From Paragonimus skrjabini miyazakii (taxonomy: Eukaryota; Platyhelminthes; Trematoda; Plagiorchiida; Troglotrematidae): a stretch of 64,000 nt of DNA. Shown here piece by piece: positions 62,516 to 64,000 of the stretch; the stretch's first letter is position 1; each line of letters opens with the position of its first letter. The notes beneath the pieces are model-generated. The model had not been told where the DNA came from and searched no databases. It saw only the letters and a list, made by a program, of their open reading frames with translations. The stretch lies in the NCBI GenBank assembly GCA_014338405.1, contig JTDE01000285.1:37868-101867 (forward strand), given 5' to 3'. A program made the translations under genes and the position numbers.

Positions 62516-63309
62516 TTACTTAGCGACGGTTAACTCCTCCACCTGTTTATACTTCCATCATGCACTAGCCGTTAGTGAACGGAACGATCGTACGTCGTTT
62601 CCATGGCAACGGATGATGTCTGTATATTTCAGACGGTGGAAAAACTCGCAAACGTCTGGAATGTGACGCCAAACAGGGCTTTCTATAGTTACAATTTCGC
62701 CAACATTTCCGTATTACAACAGCCATTTATTACACAGTTCATCCAACTCAATAGATGAGTTTGAATTGCTAAGGTTCGTGGTTTCTAGCGTTTTCACCAA
62801 TTTCTCGATGAAGTCATTCTAGGACGGATGGTGTAGGGTGGCACAGAGATGTTGGTTTCTGTTTCGGCGAATTCACTACTTGACCTGCGCAGAATAGAAA
62901 TGAGAGGGAGGCATTATTTGAAAACAGAATATACAGTACATTTACATTGTATTCATAAACTGTAGTAGTTCGGCTTTATCGTTACATCATGGATGTCTTT
63001 GGTTTAGCACTGCACTTATGTGGGGCATACAGAAAGGTTTGTCTAGTGATCATCTTTATTGGTGAAATGCAAATTGAGAGCAGTTACAAATTTAACCTAT
63101 TATCAGGAGTAACAGTAACGCTTCCTTCTATATCTCATAATCCCCATTTTTCCAACACAACTGAACAGTCTACATGTTACTGTAACGGTGACCTCCCAGC
63201 TCTAAAATAGATCCGATCCCAACTTCAGTTGCATCAGTAACAAGCGTTGTATCCTTAGTCCAGAGGAAGAGATGCAGTGTTGGTCGAGTTGATATGTTCA
63301 GTTGGGACC
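62516..63309. other. No recognisable gene
   Basis: Short frames only (73 codons at 62,989-63,210); nothing recognised. Confidence 0.45.
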
Positions 63310-63400
63310 ACTTTAAAACCTCTGGTCTTCGGCTGAACTCGAACCGGCCACATTACAGAATACCAATACGCAGCAAGTGCCCTGTCCAATCAACCCTCTT
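63310..63400 (-). repeat. tRNA-like SINE, family B, degenerate copy B4
   Basis: Minus strand: B box GGTTCGAGTTC followed by AGCCGAAG as in copy B2, preceded by GGCACTTGCTGCGT, which aligns with the CGCTTGCCGCGT of B2. The A box is mutated. Weakest member of family B. Confidence 0.5.
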
Positions 63401-63524
63401 GAAGTGAAGCCATAAGTCCCAGATCATTCCATGCCATCGTGGCCTATAAGGCAGATAGAGATTGAGCCTGGGTGGGACAATTGAGGACTAAACGAGAACA
63501 ATACCGTGAGTGACCTAAGACTCT

Positions 63525-63546
63525 GTTAGGAGACGCATCTCCTAAC
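63525..63546 (+). repeat. Perfect 9-bp hairpin
   Basis: GTTAGGAGA, loop CGCA, TCTCCTAAC. It does not match the histone mRNA stem-loop consensus, and no T run follows. Role unknown. Confidence 0.7.
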
Positions 63547-64000
63547 GAAGCAGCAAAGGCGATCGATCCGGCTTCGAGTTAATTGGTATGTGATTTTAAC
63601 TCACTCAGTCCAGTAAGCTCAATTGGATTGCAGCTGCGCGATCGAACGCCTGTACATCATGTGAACTGTTCTCACGAGTGCATTTTCAAATGTCCCTCCC
63701 TCTCTGTTGGACCTATAAATGTAGAGCCTCTGTGGCCTAATCGACTAGCCTCGGTTTTTTCAATAAACGCTGTTGCCGCGCCCGTATTCTCCTTCTCGGT
63801 TCTGGTGGCAAACGATTGAGCTCGTATGAAGGGACGATCCAATAGACTCATATCAACATGTCCTAGCTTTCTAGAGATTGTACATTAATTAATGGCTTTT
63901 ATCTGTCGGGACATGAATAGGGTGCAGTGGTGTCAACTATAGAACAGAGAAAGCTCGGTGCAGCGAGACACACACTTGTGGTTTCAATGCCACGTTTTTC
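63547..64000. other. No recognisable gene
   Basis: Contains a 78-codon plus-strand frame (63,583-63,819) without recognised motif. Confidence 0.4.

Noticed and set aside
1..64000. CRISPR array, operon or bacterial features
   Set aside because: No regularly spaced short direct repeats and no dense coding; all recognisable sequence is eukaryotic retroelement.

Overview
The window is eukaryotic and looks like intergenic or intronic DNA of a parasitic flatworm, most likely a digenean trematode. That assignment is an inference. It rests on three things: a CsRn1-like Ty3/gypsy element; many tRNA-derived short repeats, one family of which carries a hammerhead ribozyme as the Schistosoma Smalpha elements do; and almost no long open reading frames in AT-rich DNA. 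There are no operons, ribosome binding sites or CRISPR arrays, and no complete protein-coding gene can be read. One run of 100 N (30,325-30,424) is a scaffold gap.

Layout. From 1 to 15 kb there is a (TTA)n microsatellite, one arm of a 467-bp inverted repeat, a ribozyme-bearing SINE, a 2-kb dead LINE on the minus strand (7.4-9.4 kb) and a head-to-head pair of tRNA-like SINEs at 11.3-11.5 kb. From 15 to 23 kb several short open segments lie between plausible splice sites on the plus strand (best at 22,161-22,334, next at 18,142-18,394) and may be exons of one long-intron gene. The other arm of the inverted repeat is at 18.5-19.0 kb. A second, more decayed copy of the LINE lies at 23.8-24.8 kb. 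A composite ribozyme SINE is at 26.2-26.7 kb. From 27 to 39 kb nothing convincing is visible apart from a TG/CA-rich tract. A nearly full-length but dead Ty3/gypsy element with both LTRs fills 39.5-43.8 kb on the minus strand. From 46 to 49 kb there are three more ribozyme SINEs; one keeps an intact hammerhead core and two form a head-to-tail tandem. A second, LTR-less gypsy remnant (gag, protease, RT) lies at 55.3-57.2 kb, flanked by a 320-bp inverted repeat (54.3 and 59.9 kb). Further tRNA-like and ribozyme SINE copies lie at 57.4, 60.8, 62.0-62.5 and 63.3 kb.

The main point of interest is the ribozyme SINE family, called family A here. Its members combine a tRNA-like RNA polymerase III head, a type I hammerhead with a tiny self-complementary stem III, and a conserved tail. 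They occur as head-to-tail tandems about 410 nt apart and as tail-flanked inverted composites. This is the layout expected of a retrozyme or Smalpha-like non-autonomous element that makes small circular RNA. All four reverse transcriptase genes in the window have lost their catalytic motif, so any copying machinery would have to come from elsewhere in the genome.
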